Positions 18,060 to 26,729 of a stretch of DNA of 64,000 nt are shown here, piece after piece; within the stretch, counting starts at the first letter, position 1; each line of letters begins with the position of its first letter. The stretch comes from Micromonospora sp. WMMD1120 (GTDB lineage: Bacteria; Actinomycetota; Actinomycetes; Mycobacteriales; Micromonosporaceae): the NCBI RefSeq assembly GCF_029626235.1, contig NZ_JARUBO010000005.1:5924001-5988000 (forward strand). Reading direction: 5' to 3'. The notes under the pieces are model-generated. The model searched no databases and was not told where the DNA came from. It worked only from the letters and a program-made list of their open reading frames with translations. The translations under genes were made by a program, and so were the position numbers.

Positions 18060-20714
18060 TCAGGAACCTCCCCCGAGTAGCCAGGTGTCCTTCGACCCGC
18101 CGCCCCGCGACGAGTTGACGATCATGCTGCCGGCCGGGGCCACCCGGGTCAGCGCCGCCGGGGCGACCTCGGCGGTGTCGCCGAGGAAGACGAAGGCGCG
18201 CAGGTCGACGTGGCGGGGGGCGAGGGCCGTGCCGTCGAAGACCGGATGGGTGGTGAGCGCGACCATCTCCTGCGCGATCCACCGGTGCGGGGCGGCCAGG
18301 ATCTGCTCACGGACGGCGTCCAGCTCCTCCGCCTCGGCCCGGGGGCCGATCACCACCCGGTCGCCGCCGTACCCGTCGACCGGTTTCAGCACCAGCTCGT
18401 CCAGCCGCCCCAACACCTCGGCCCGCTGCTCGGGCAGCCCGCACAGGTACGTCGGCACGTCGCCCAGCAGCGGCTTCTCCCCCAGGTAGTACTCGATCAG
18501 CCGGGGCACGAACGCGTACAGCGCCTTGTCGTCGCCGACCCCGTTGCCCAGCGCGTTGGCGAGTGTCAGCCGCCCGGCGTGCACCGCCGCGAGCAGCGGC
18601 CAGCCCAGCGGCACCCCGTCCGCGCCCGGCGCGTGCAGCAGCGCGTCCTCGTCCATCCGCAGGTAGATCACGTCGATCTGGCTGCGCCGCCCCTCCCGGA
18701 CCAGGTGGACGCGACCCTCCTCGACAAGCAGGTCGCCGCTCTCGGTCAGCGGCACACCCATCTCGTCGGCGAGCAGCCGGTGCTCGAACCAGGCGGGATC
18801 GCCGGGGCCGGCGCTGAGCACCACCACGGCGGGCTCCTCGACGGCGGCGGGCGCGGCGGCCAGCAACGCCCGGCGCAGCATCGCCGGTGTCTCCTCGGCG
18901 GGCAGCAGGTCCTGCGGCACCGGCAGCTCCGGCACCACCGCCTGGGTCAGCCGGCGGTTCTGCACCGCGTAGCCGATGCCGGACGGCACCCGCAGGTTGT
19001 CCTCCAACACGTACCAGGTGCCGTCCGGGTCCCGGACGAGGTCGGTGCCGGAGACCTGGGCCCGGGTGCCCCGCCGCCCCATCAGCGCCCCGGTCGGGCG
19101 CAGCCCGGGAGAGGACTCCACCACCCACGACGGCACCACGCCGTCGGCCACCACGGCCCGGTCGGCGTAGACGTCGCGCAGAAAGGCGTCGAGCGCGCGG
19201 GCACGTTGCACCAGACCGGCGCCCAGGTCCCGCCAGTCGGCGGCGGCCACCACCCGGGGCACCAGGTCGACCGGGAACAGCCGGGTGCTCGCCTCGCCGG
19301 CCACGCTGAACGTCACTCCCCGGGCGCGTTGCTCCTCGTCCCGGTCGTGCTCCCGTTGCCGGAGGGTGACCGCGCCGAGGTTCCGTAGCGCCGCGAGCAT
19401 CGGGCCCACCGCCGGCTGCGGGCCGGCCGGTCCGAAGACCTCGTCGCCGGCGCTGGCGTACGTGGGCAGCGCGGGCGGCGGCGGCGCGCCGAGCAACGGC
19501 GCCGCCGCCCTGCCCCGGGTCTCGTCGAGCAGCAGGTCGACCACGTCGGCCAGTCGACCGCGCCGCTCGTACGCCCGCCGCTGCCGTGCCGCCGAGCTGC
19601 CGCGGTCCAGCGCGTACCGGGCCAACTCGCTGACCTGCTCCCAGTCGCCGGTCGCGGTGAGCTGCGGGCGCAGGTCGGTCACCAGGCGGCGGACCGCCTC
19701 GGCGGCCGGCACCGGTCGCGCCGACCGGGGCAGGTCGAGCAGGTCACCCTCCAGCCCCGAGCGGGCGGCCCGCCACACGGCGGCGCGCAGCACCGGTGGT
19801 CGTACCGCGGTCCGCTCCACCCCGGCGCGCAGGGCGGCGACCTCCCGCCGCACGAGCGCCCGGAACAGGCCGGTGAGCAGGACGACCGTCTCCACGTCCG
19901 GGTTGGCGTCGGTGATCCGCAGCTCCACGGTGGGCACGTGCGCGGACGGCCGGACGTCGAAATAGATCATCGCCGGATCGGTGATGGTGCCGGAGGAGAT
20001 CAGCTCGGACACCAGCGCCTCGTGGTCCGCCGCGCTGGTCACCTCGCCCGGGTCACCCGCCGTGGGCCAGCGCTGCCAGACCAGCGACCGGACGCTCGCA
20101 TAGCCGCTGTCCTGGCCCATCCAGTACGGCGAGCTGGTGGAGAGGGCGAGCAGCACCGGCAGCCACGGCTGGACCCGGCGGGTGACCGCCACCGCGAGAT
20201 CCCGGTCGGCCACACCGACGTGCACCTGCGCGCCGCAGATCAGTTGCTCCCGGGCGAGGAGTTGATATTCGTCGACCATCCGCCGGTAGCGCGAGGTGGG
20301 GGTGACGCTCGGGTCGCCGTCGGCGCGCAGCGGCACCGTGCCGGCCCCCACGATGCCCAGGTCGATCCGGTCGGCGACCTGGACCGCCATCTGACGCAGC
20401 CCGGTCAGCTCGGCGCGGATCTCGTCCAGGGTGCGGCAGACGGCGGTGTTGGTCTCCACCACGCTGCGGTGCAACTCGGCGGTGAACGAGGCCGCCGGCA
20501 ACCGGTCGAGCAGCTCCCCGGCGCGGGGCGCCAGCTCCCGGGTGTGCCTGTCGACGACGTGGAACTCCTCCTCCACGCCGATGGTGGCCAGATCCGCGGG
20601 GTCGTCGTCGAGTGCCACTGCCGCGCTGGTGCGGGGCGCGGGCGGTGTCCGACCGTTACCCGAGGGCCGCGGCGGCCCGTCGACGGTGGACGCGTTGGTG
20701 GTGTTGTCGGCCAT
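18060..20714 (-). CDS. Fusion of GCS2-type carboxylate-amine ligase and circularly permuted ATP-grasp
   Basis: The 884-residue protein joins two ligase modules. Residues about 40-390 match the glutamate-cysteine ligase 2 (YbdK/EgtA-like) family, with TIGVEEEFHVVD at the start, LICGAQVHVGV near 185 and PTVELRITDANPD near 265. Residues about 430-884 match circularly permuted type 2 ATP-grasp proteins, with PSWVVESSPGLRP, DLVRDPDGTWYVLEDNLRVPSGIGY and the C-terminal VLKPVDGYGGDRVVIGP and NSSRGGGSKDTWLL. Both families form amide bonds using ATP. ATG at 20714 is preceded by GGGGTG; a GTG two codons earlier is possible. The usual partners of such ATP-grasp proteins (alpha-E domain, transglutaminase) are absent. 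Instead, amidotransferase and peptidase genes follow tightly. The product is unknown. Confidence 0.85.
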   Translation of the reverse strand: MADNTTNASTVDGPPRPSGNGRTPPAPRTSAAVALDDDPADLATIGVEEEFHVVDRHTRELAPRAGELLDRLPAASFTAELHRSVVETNTAVCRTLDEIRAELTGLRQMAVQVADRIDLGIVGAGTVPLRADGDPSVTPTSRYRRMVDEYQLLAREQLICGAQVHVGVADRDLAVAVTRRVQPWLPVLLALSTSSPYWMGQDSGYASVRSLVWQRWPTAGDPGEVTSAADHEALVSELISSGTITDPAMIYFDVRPSAHVPTVELRITDANPDVETVVLLTGLFRALVRREVAALRAGVERTAVRPPVLRAAVWRAARSGLEGDLLDLPRSARPVPAAEAVRRLVTDLRPQLTATGDWEQVSELARYALDRGSSAARQRRAYERRGRLADVVDLLLDETRGRAAAPLLGAPPPPALPTYASAGDEVFGPAGPQPAVGPMLAALRNLGAVTLRQREHDRDEEQRARGVTFSVAGEASTRLFPVDLVPRVVAAADWRDLGAGLVQRARALDAFLRDVYADRAVVADGVVPSWVVESSPGLRPTGALMGRRGTRAQVSGTDLVRDPDGTWYVLEDNLRVPSGIGYAVQNRRLTQAVVPELPVPQDLLPAEETPAMLRRALLAAAPAAVEEPAVVVLSAGPGDPAWFEHRLLADEMGVPLTESGDLLVEEGRVHLVREGRRSQIDVIYLRMDEDALLHAPGADGVPLGWPLLAAVHAGRLTLANALGNGVGDDKALYAFVPRLIEYYLGEKPLLGDVPTYLCGLPEQRAEVLGRLDELVLKPVDGYGGDRVVIGPRAEAEELDAVREQILAAPHRWIAQEMVALTTHPVFDGTALAPRHVDLRAFVFLGDTAEVAPAALTRVAPAGSMIVNSSRGGGSKDTWLLGGGS

Positions 20715-20854
20715 CCTCACCCCAGTTCGCGTGTCGGTGGTGTCGGCTGTCCGACGAGCGTTCCCAGGTTTGGTACCGAGACTGTTTCCGCCGCGTTAAG
20801 GTGACGCGCCGTTCTGGCCGGGCTGCGGTCCGCAGCGGAGGGACGACGGCAGGA

Positions 20855-20906
20855 AGGGGCGGTGGACCGGTCAGCCAGTTGCCTGGCGCACCGGTCCGCC
20901 GCCCCT
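20855..20906. terminator. Terminator hairpin after the GH5 gene
   Basis: Arms 20855-20871 and 20890-20906 pair over 17 bp with one G-T wobble, and the loop contains a second small GCCAG/CTGGC stem. It begins 34 bases beyond the stop of the minus-strand cellulase gene and also insulates the following minus-strand operon. Confidence 0.75.
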
Positions 20907-20939
20907 ACGACCTGCCCGCTCCGCGCGGGATCGTCGAGG

Positions 20940-22280
20940 TCACCTCATGTTGGACACCACGAACGGCGCGTGTCCGTGCAGGTAGTTGGTCCACCCGCCG
21001 GTCACCGGCGCGCCGGGGCTGAGCAGGTTGGTGGTGTCGGTGCCGACGTCGAGCTTCCACGCCGTCCAGGAGATGCCGTTCGCCCTCATCCAGTCGATCC
21101 AGGACTGCGCCTCGGGCAGGCAGGCCCGGCCGTCGAGGCCGCCGTCGGCGTTGCTGGCGCCCCACTCGGTGACGAAGAGGGCCAGGCCCGCGCGGATCGC
21201 GGCGTCCCCCTTGGCGCGCAGCGCCGCGCCGTGCGTGCACGAGTAGAAGTGCAGTGTGTACATCAGGTTGGTGCCGCTGACCGGGCTGGCCGCCGCCACG
21301 TCCACGTCCTGTGACCAGGTCGGGGTGCCGAGCACCACGATGTTGTCCGGGTCGGCGGCGCGGATCGCGGAAACCACCGCCTGGTGGTACGGCTTGATCA
21401 CGCTGGTCCAGCTGACCTGCAACGGCTCGTTGTACGGCTCCCAGATGACGTTGGGCAGGTGACCGTAGCGGCGGGCCAGGTCACCGAAGAACGCCACCGC
21501 CTGGGACTGGTTGTGCTGCGCCTCGTGGGCGTGCCAGTCGACGATCACGTAGACCCCCGCGGTGACCGCGTTGTTGATGATGGTCTCCACCTGCGTACGC
21601 GCCCTGTTCGGGTCGCTGAGGTAGGCGCCCGCCGGCTCCACGCCCATGGCCGCGCGGATCACCTGCAGGTTCCAGTTGTCGCGCATCCAGCGCAGCGCGG
21701 AGAGGTTCTCGGCGTACGGGGCGGTCTCCCAGTTCAGCCACATGCTGCTGATGCCGCGCAACTGCACCCGCGCACCGGTCTTGTCGCACATCGTCGTACC
21801 GCAGACCCGAAGCTGGCCGTGCCGCTCGACCGGCGTGCCGGTGGCCGGTGGTGGGGTGGTCGTCGGCGGCGGGGTGGTCGGTGGGGTGCCGCCGGCGCAG
21901 GAGGCGCCGTTGACAGTGCAGTTCAGTGGCGTGCCGGTGCCGTTGACGAGGAAGCCGAACGAGGTCGACGCCCCGGCGGCGAGGGTGCCGTTCCAGGACA
22001 CGTTGGCGAACGTGTAGTGGCTGCCGGAGGCCGTCTGCTGGGCGTTCCACGACTGCGTGACGCTCGACGAGGACGGCAGGTCGAACTCGACGCGCCAGCC
22101 GGTGATCTGGGCCGAGGTGTTGTTGGTGACGGTGACCTGGCCCTGGTAGCCGTTGCCCCAGTTGTTCGTCACCGAGAACACGGCGGTCGCCGCGCTCGCC
22201 GGTGCGGCGGTGACCACTGCCACCCCGCCGGCGAGCAGGCCGGCGACGGCCAGCGTGGTGACAAGTCTCAGTGTGCGCAT
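20940..22280 (-). CDS. Secreted GH5 endoglucanase with N-terminal CBM2
   Basis: The 446-residue protein has a signal peptide (1-31), a family 2 carbohydrate-binding module (about 32-129, with Trp41, Trp62 and Trp79 and a Cys pair), and a Pro/Thr linker (131-150). A GH5 catalytic domain follows (about 152-446). Acid/base Glu285 is in WEPYNEP and nucleophile Glu372 in VTEWGAS; WYVN-type and HxHE features such as DWHAHEA precede them. It hydrolyses beta-1,4-glucan outside the cell, with CBM2 holding crystalline cellulose. The promoter region lacks the CebR-like palindrome seen at 5816, so control may differ. It stands alone between a terminator and a GNAT gene, and it complements the xylanolytic genes near 42-56 kb. 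Confidence 0.93.
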   Translation of the reverse strand: MRTLRLVTTLAVAGLLAGGVAVVTAAPASAATAVFSVTNNWGNGYQGQVTVTNNTSAQITGWRVEFDLPSSSSVTQSWNAQQTASGSHYTFANVSWNGTLAAGASTSFGFLVNGTGTPLNCTVNGASCAGGTPPTTPPPTTTPPPATGTPVERHGQLRVCGTTMCDKTGARVQLRGISSMWLNWETAPYAENLSALRWMRDNWNLQVIRAAMGVEPAGAYLSDPNRARTQVETIINNAVTAGVYVIVDWHAHEAQHNQSQAVAFFGDLARRYGHLPNVIWEPYNEPLQVSWTSVIKPYHQAVVSAIRAADPDNIVVLGTPTWSQDVDVAAASPVSGTNLMYTLHFYSCTHGAALRAKGDAAIRAGLALFVTEWGASNADGGLDGRACLPEAQSWIDWMRANGISWTAWKLDVGTDTTNLLSPGAPVTGGWTNYLHGHAPFVVSNMR

Positions 22281-22418
22281 GCTGAACCCGCTTCGGATCG
22301 ACGGTGGTGGTCTGCGGCGGGGCGGCGCCTTGGCGCACCATATCGATCAATGACGATGACGACAAGGCGGGGTGGCTGTTCGGCGGCCGGGCCGCGGCGC
22401 GCGCCCGCCGCAGCGGAG

Positions 22419-22835
22419 CTAGCCGCGCGCGGCGCCCAGCGGCTTGGTGCAGAGCACGTCCGGCTGGGGCAGGTAGCCCAGCGCCCGCCAGAACCCCAAC
22501 GCCACCGTGTCCTGCGGCAGGACCAGCAGGTTGACCCGGGGGCAACCCAACGCGGTGAACCGCTTCTCCAGCTCGGTGACCAGCAGCGTGGCCAGGCCCC
22601 GCCTGCGGTACGTCGGGTCCACGGCCAGCCGCAGGATCATCCCGCGCCGGCCGTCGTAGGTGCCCAGCACGACTCCGGCGAGCACCTGGTCGACCTCGGC
22701 GACCAGGAACAGCTGCGGGTCCCGGGTCAGCTTGGCCGCCAACTCCGGGCGGGGCAGCACGTCACGACCCGTCGCGGTCCACAACCGCGCGACACCGTCG
22801 TAGTCCTGCCAGCCGAACTCGCGAATGTGCGCCAT
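22419..22835 (-). CDS. GNAT-family N-acetyltransferase
   Basis: The 138-residue protein has the single-domain GNAT layout. It starts IREFGWQDYDGVARLW, carries the strand-4 VLGTYDGRRGMILRLAV, and has the acetyl-CoA pyrophosphate loop YRRRGLATLL near 77-86. The late VNLLVLPQDTVALGFWRALGY is typical of the last helices. It would acetylate a small molecule or protein amine in the cytoplasm. I take the ATG at 22835 with GGGAGG just upstream; the longer open frame to 23465 is antisense to the aldo/keto reductase gene. It diverges from that reductase gene. Substrate unknown. Confidence 0.85.
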   Translation of the reverse strand: MAHIREFGWQDYDGVARLWTATGRDVLPRPELAAKLTRDPQLFLVAEVDQVLAGVVLGTYDGRRGMILRLAVDPTYRRRGLATLLVTELEKRFTALGCPRVNLLVLPQDTVALGFWRALGYLPQPDVLCTKPLGAARG

Positions 22836-22918
22836 GCCGCCTCCCCGCCAGGTGCCGACGGTCGTCGCACCGCCGACCATGACGCTACGTGACCGCTGGC
22901 CGGGCCGGTGCTCCGGCG

Positions 22919-22924
22919 TAGCGT
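22919..22924 (+). promoter_or_regulatory. Leaderless -10 box of the aldo/keto reductase
   Basis: TAGCGT lies 7 bases before the ATG at 22932, and no Shine-Dalgarno is present, consistent with a leaderless transcript. Confidence 0.5.
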
Positions 22925-22931
22925 GGGGCGC

Positions 22932-23909
22932 ATGCGAACCACCACGTTGGGCAGTGCAGGTCCGGAGGTCGGCGTCATCGGTCTCGGGTGCATGGGCATG
23001 AGCCACGGGTACGACACCAGCGGTCCCCGCGACGACGACACCTCGATCTCGGTCGTCCGACAGGCCCTCGACCTGGGCGCGACGCTGATCGACACGTCCG
23101 ACGTGTACGGGCCGTACACCAACGAGGAGCTGGTCGGGCGGGCGTTGACCGGTGGGCACCGGGAGCGGGCCGTGCTCGCGACGAAGGTCGGGCTGGTGGC
23201 GACCTCCCGCACGGGCGGTCCCGGCAACTCGCCGACGACCGGCAACAACGGCCGCCCGGAGCACATCCGCGCGGCGATCGACGCGAGCCTGCGCCGGCTC
23301 GGCACCGACCACGTCGACCTCTACCAGCTGCACCGGGTCGACCCGGAGGTGCCCATCGAGGAGTCCTGGGGCGCGCTGGCGGAGGTGGTGGCCGCGGGCA
23401 AGGCGCGGCACATCGGGCTCTCCGAGGTGACGGTGGCCCAGATCGCGCGCGCCCAGGCGGTGCACCCGGTGGCGTCGGTGCAGTCCGAGCTGTCGCTGTG
23501 GACCCGCGACCCGCTGGCCGAGGTGCTGCCGTACTGCGCCGAGCAGGGCATCGCCTTCCTGCCGTTCTCCCCGCTCGGGCGCGGCTTCCTCGCCGGTCGT
23601 TTCGCCTCGTTCGACGACCTGCCCGCCGACGACTTCCGACGCGGCCTACCGCGCTTCCAACAGGACGCGCTGCGGGCCAACCTCGCCATCGTCGCGAGGG
23701 TGCGGGAAATCGCCGGCCGGGCCGGGGTGAGCCCCGCGCAGGTCGCGCTCGCCTGGGTGATCGCCCAGGGCGACCGGGTCATCCCGATCCCCGGCACGAA
23801 GACGCCGAAATACCTGGTGGACAACTGCGCCGCCGGCGATGTGCGGCTCAGCGCCGAGGACCTGACCGACCTGGACGCGCTGCCGGCGCCGCAGGGCGGC
23901 CGCTACTGA
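22932..23909 (+). CDS. Aldo/keto reductase
   Basis: The 325-residue protein is a TIM-barrel oxidoreductase of the AKR superfamily. It shows the catalytic series in order: GLGCMGMSHGY, LIDTSDVYGPYTNEELVGRAL (Asp and Tyr), LATKVG (Lys), and LYQLHRVDP (His). The C-terminal NADPH site IPIPGTKTPKYLVDNCAA is also present. It reduces aldehydes or ketones, or oxidises sugars or alcohols, in the cytoplasm. The ATG at 22932 fits a leaderless promoter; the frame to 22908 adds residues upstream of the fold. It ends ahead of a good terminator and is a single-gene unit. Substrate unknown; this subgroup (YajO/PdxI-like) is broad. Confidence 0.92.
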   Translation: MRTTTLGSAGPEVGVIGLGCMGMSHGYDTSGPRDDDTSISVVRQALDLGATLIDTSDVYGPYTNEELVGRALTGGHRERAVLATKVGLVATSRTGGPGNSPTTGNNGRPEHIRAAIDASLRRLGTDHVDLYQLHRVDPEVPIEESWGALAEVVAAGKARHIGLSEVTVAQIARAQAVHPVASVQSELSLWTRDPLAEVLPYCAEQGIAFLPFSPLGRGFLAGRFASFDDLPADDFRRGLPRFQQDALRANLAIVARVREIAGRAGVSPAQVALAWVIAQGDRVIPIPGTKTPKYLVDNCAAGDVRLSAEDLTDLDALPAPQGGRY

Positions 23910-23930
23910 GCGCCAGCACGTAGCCGCCCC

Positions 23931-23974
23931 GCCCCCGGTCGCGGATGTCGGGGCACGCACCGCGGCCGGGGGGC
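23931..23974. terminator. Terminator hairpin after the aldo/keto reductase
   Basis: Arms 23931-23944 and 23960-23974 pair strongly (GCCCCCGG with CCGGGGGGC and CGCGG with CCGCG) around a 15-base loop. It lies 22 bases after the reductase stop. Confidence 0.65.
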
Positions 23975-23998
23975 GCTCGTCACCCCGCGTAAGGCATC

Positions 23999-24010
23999 CT
24001 AGGAACCTAG
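23999..24010. promoter_or_regulatory. Palindrome ahead of the ECF sigma factor
   Basis: CTAGGAACCTAG is a 5+2+5 palindrome in an otherwise empty region 158 bases before the sigma-factor start. It could be an operator or part of a promoter. GGAAC is the usual -35 core of ECF promoters and occurs here inside the palindrome. Confidence 0.3.
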
Positions 24011-24167
24011 TGAACGACGCTGACGGCACTGCGGCCCCGCCGATCTCCTGACGCCTCTGACGATCGATCTCCTCACCCGCCGTAGGCTTGGCAGCGATGA
24101 CGCCAGCAGCCACCGCGTCGAAATCGGTACCGGTGGGGACAGATCGGCACGTGCGGGAGGTCCACGC

Positions 24168-25091
24168 GTGACGCACGGTGACGCGGAACTGGTGGCGCTC
24201 GCCCAAGCGGGTGACCCGGCGGCGCTCGGCGCGCTGCTGAGCCGGCACGAAGCCGGGATGCGGGCCGTCGCGCTGAGCGTCCTCGGCTACGGCCCGGACG
24301 CCGAGGACGCCGTGCAGGACGCCGTGGTGGTGGCGGTGCGTCGCATCGGCGAGGTCCGCGACCCGGCGGCCGTCGGCCCGTGGCTGCGTACCGTCGTGCG
24401 CAACACCAGCAGGATGGCGCTACGCCGACCCCGGGCGGTCCCGGTCGCCGAGCCGGAGTGGTTCGCCCGCCCCGCCGACGACCCCACCCCGGAGGAGGCG
24501 CTGGACCGGACCGCGCTACGCGACTGGGTCTGGCACGCCCTCGGGCAACTGTCCGAGACCGACCGGCTCGTCACCATGCTCCGCCATTTCAGCGACGCGT
24601 CCTCGTACCACGAGATCGCGGCCCTGTGTGGCGTCCCGGTCGGCACCGTCCGCAGCCGCCTCAGCCACGCCCGTCGGGCTCTCGCCGACGGGCTGCGCGC
24701 GGCCACCAGCGCCGCGCACACCGACGTCGCCGCGTCGCGCGCGTCGCGGTGGCGGGAGGGCAGCGACGTGATCGCCGCCGCGATGCACGGCGACTTCGCC
24801 CGGGTAATCCGGGACAGGTGGTGGCCGGAGGCCGAGATGATCGTTCCGGGCGGCCGCCGGGGCGGCCGCGACCTGGCGATCGCCGGCATGGACTCCGACC
24901 TGGCCGCCGGGGTTCGTCAGCGGCTGCGCAACGTGGTGGCCAGCGGCGACGTGCTGATCTGGGAGACCGACCTGATCAGCCCGCCGGACGACCCGGAGCA
25001 CTGCCCGCCCGCGGCGCTGTGGTTGCAGATCCTGCGCGAGGGCCGGGTGCGCCGGATGACGCTCTTCCACCCGGCGCCGGCGCTGGTCTAG
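24168..25091 (+). CDS. ECF sigma factor with C-terminal NTF2-like extension
   Basis: The 307-residue protein carries sigma region 2 (residues 10-80, with DAEDAVQDAVVVAVRRI) and region 4 (about 120-180, with SYHEIAALCGVPVGTVRSRLSHARRAL). An extension of about 110 residues (195-305) includes AAAMHGDFARVIRDRWW and ends LHP-like near the C-terminus. The layout matches ECF groups with a SnoaL/NTF2-like C-terminal domain that regulates the sigma factor in place of an anti-sigma protein. GTG at 24168 has GGGAGG about 10 bases ahead. No anti-sigma gene adjoins; an alpha/beta hydrolase follows 114 bases later and may be a target. Confidence 0.88.
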   Translation: MTHGDAELVALAQAGDPAALGALLSRHEAGMRAVALSVLGYGPDAEDAVQDAVVVAVRRIGEVRDPAAVGPWLRTVVRNTSRMALRRPRAVPVAEPEWFARPADDPTPEEALDRTALRDWVWHALGQLSETDRLVTMLRHFSDASSYHEIAALCGVPVGTVRSRLSHARRALADGLRAATSAAHTDVAASRASRWREGSDVIAAAMHGDFARVIRDRWWPEAEMIVPGGRRGGRDLAIAGMDSDLAAGVRQRLRNVVASGDVLIWETDLISPPDDPEHCPPAALWLQILREGRVRRMTLFHPAPALV

Positions 25092-25205
25092 AAAAAGATT
25101 CGCCCGGCGAGCGAACTTCTCCCCCGGCCCGCGCATCTGGTCCGCGTCAGGCACCAGTCGCCGTGTCGGCGGACGCCGCGCGGATCTCGGATCGGGAGAG
25201 CAACA

Positions 25206-26090
25206 ATGAGTTCCACCAGCCACGACGTCAGCGCCCTCGCGCCGGGCGCGCACACCATCACCGTCGACGGCGTGTCGCAGGTCTACCACGTCGCCGGCAC
25301 CGGCCCAGTCTGCGTGGCGCACTCCGGCGGGCCGGGCATCGAGTGGGCCTACCTGCGCGCGCCCCGCCTGGAGGAGCACTTCACGATGGTGTACCTGGAG
25401 CCGGTGGGCACGGGCGCCTCGGGGCGGCTCGACAATCCCACCGATTACCGTATGGACACGTATGTCCGGTTCCTCGACGCTGTCGTCGCGCACCTCGGCG
25501 AGCCCCATGTGTATCTCCTCGGGCACTCGTACGGCGGGTTCGTCGTCCAGCGGTACGCCCTCGACCACCCCGACCGGGTCGCCGGTCTCGCCCTGTACGA
25601 CACCTCACCCGTCACCGGGGCCGAGTTCTGGGCCGAGGCGGTGGCCGGTGTCGCCGCGTACCCGCAGCGGCACCCGGACCGACCGGAGGCGGCGGCGATC
25701 CCGGCAGCCTTCGATCAGCTCCACGCGGCGACCGACGACGAGTCGTTGGGCGCCGCGCTGCGCGCCGTCCTGCCGGTGTACCTCGCGGACTTCTGGGGCC
25801 GACAGCACGAATTCGCCCCGCTCCAGGCCGGCGTCCGGATCTGGGCGACGCCGGCCACCGCCCAGGACCCGACCCCCTTCGACGTTCGGGACAGGCTCGG
25901 TGAGATCACCGCGCCCGCCGTGGTGATCGTCGGGGCGTACGACTTCATCTGCGGCCCGCGCTGGGCGGAGCAGTTGCACGCGGGGCTCACTGACTCGCGG
26001 CTGGTCGTGCTGGAGCGCAGCGGGCACTTCGCCCACATCGAGCAGCCGGCGGAGTTCACCGAGGCGGTCGTCGGGCTGCTCCGGCGCTGA
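25206..26090 (+). CDS. Alpha/beta hydrolase, proline-iminopeptidase-like
   Basis: The 294-residue protein has the alpha/beta-hydrolase fold. The oxyanion stretch HSGGPGIEW (near 39) is typical of proline iminopeptidase-like members, the nucleophile elbow is GHSYGGF (near 105), and a late SGHFAHIEQP supplies the His. It has no signal peptide and should cleave an ester, amide or N-terminal proline peptide in the cytoplasm. The ATG has GGGAGAG 6 bases upstream. It follows the ECF sigma gene on the same strand. The physiological substrate is not clear; haloalkane or lactone hydrolases share the fold. Confidence 0.88.
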   Translation: MSSTSHDVSALAPGAHTITVDGVSQVYHVAGTGPVCVAHSGGPGIEWAYLRAPRLEEHFTMVYLEPVGTGASGRLDNPTDYRMDTYVRFLDAVVAHLGEPHVYLLGHSYGGFVVQRYALDHPDRVAGLALYDTSPVTGAEFWAEAVAGVAAYPQRHPDRPEAAAIPAAFDQLHAATDDESLGAALRAVLPVYLADFWGRQHEFAPLQAGVRIWATPATAQDPTPFDVRDRLGEITAPAVVIVGAYDFICGPRWAEQLHAGLTDSRLVVLERSGHFAHIEQPAEFTEAVVGLLRR

Positions 26091-26203
26091 CCCTCGTCGC
26101 CCGGAAGGTCGGTCCGTCACAGCGGGCACACCCGGGTCCGCTGCCGCGTTGCACGGTCATAGGCTGGGGCACTTTGGTGCACCGTGACGAGGAGGAGACC
26201 GCC

Positions 26204-26665
26204 GTGAGCCAGACCGAGCGGATGGATTCCGTCGACGAATGGAACGTCGCCGAGGACGACGGCGTCCTGGACGCCTCGGACACGCTCGACGACGACCGGG
26301 TGGGTGACCCGCTCGACACCGGCATCGTCGCCGCAGACCACTGGACCGCCGCCAACCGGTTCGGCACCACGCCGGCCGAGGAGCGGGCCGGTGAGTCCCT
26401 GGAGCAGCACCTCGCGCAGGAGGTGCCGGATGTCGACCCGTACGCCGAGGCGGACGACGACGAGGACGAGCTGACCCGCCGGGGATACGAGGCGGAGGCC
26501 CGCGCCGGCCGTCTCGTGGAGTACGACGAGGGTGTCCGCGAGGACGACGAGGACGAGTCGGTGGCGTGGGACGCCGGGATCGACGCGGGTGCCGCGAGCG
26601 CGGAGGAGGCGGCGATCCACGTGGTGGAGGACCCGGACGGGCCGGGCGACGGCCCGCTGCGCTGA
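26204..26665 (+). CDS. DUF5709-type acidic protein
   Basis: The 153-residue protein is very acidic, with runs of Asp and Glu, and has no signal peptide or membrane helix. It resembles the DUF5709 family of actinobacteria, in which motifs such as VLDASDTLDDDRVGDPLDTG and WDAGIDAGAASAEEAAIH recur. Function is unknown. I chose the GTG at 26204 because GAGGAGGAG lies about 7 bases upstream; a likely -10 (TAGGCT at 26160-26165) places transcription start near 26172, leaving a short leader. Upstream TTG/GTG codons at 26174-26177 are alternatives. It converges with the efflux-pump gene at a strong terminator. Confidence 0.75.
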   Translation: MSQTERMDSVDEWNVAEDDGVLDASDTLDDDRVGDPLDTGIVAADHWTAANRFGTTPAEERAGESLEQHLAQEVPDVDPYAEADDDEDELTRRGYEAEARAGRLVEYDEGVREDDEDESVAWDAGIDAGAASAEEAAIHVVEDPDGPGDGPLR

Positions 26666-26684
26666 CCCCGACCGTACCGCTGTC

Positions 26685-26714
26685 GGGCCCGGCGCCTCGT
26701 GCGGCGCCGGGCCC
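26685..26714. terminator. Bidirectional terminator hairpin
   Basis: A perfect 12-bp GC stem (26685-26696 and 26703-26714) with a 6-base loop lies midway between the converging DUF5709 and MFS genes. Flanking TGTC and GACA extend it imperfectly. Confidence 0.85.
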
Positions 26715-26729
26715 GCGACACCGGTCGTC

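Noticed and set aside
15083..18118. 1011-codon plus-strand frame opposite the peptidase and amidotransferase
   Set aside because: Same antisense artefact; the minus strand has catalytic motifs for both enzymes.
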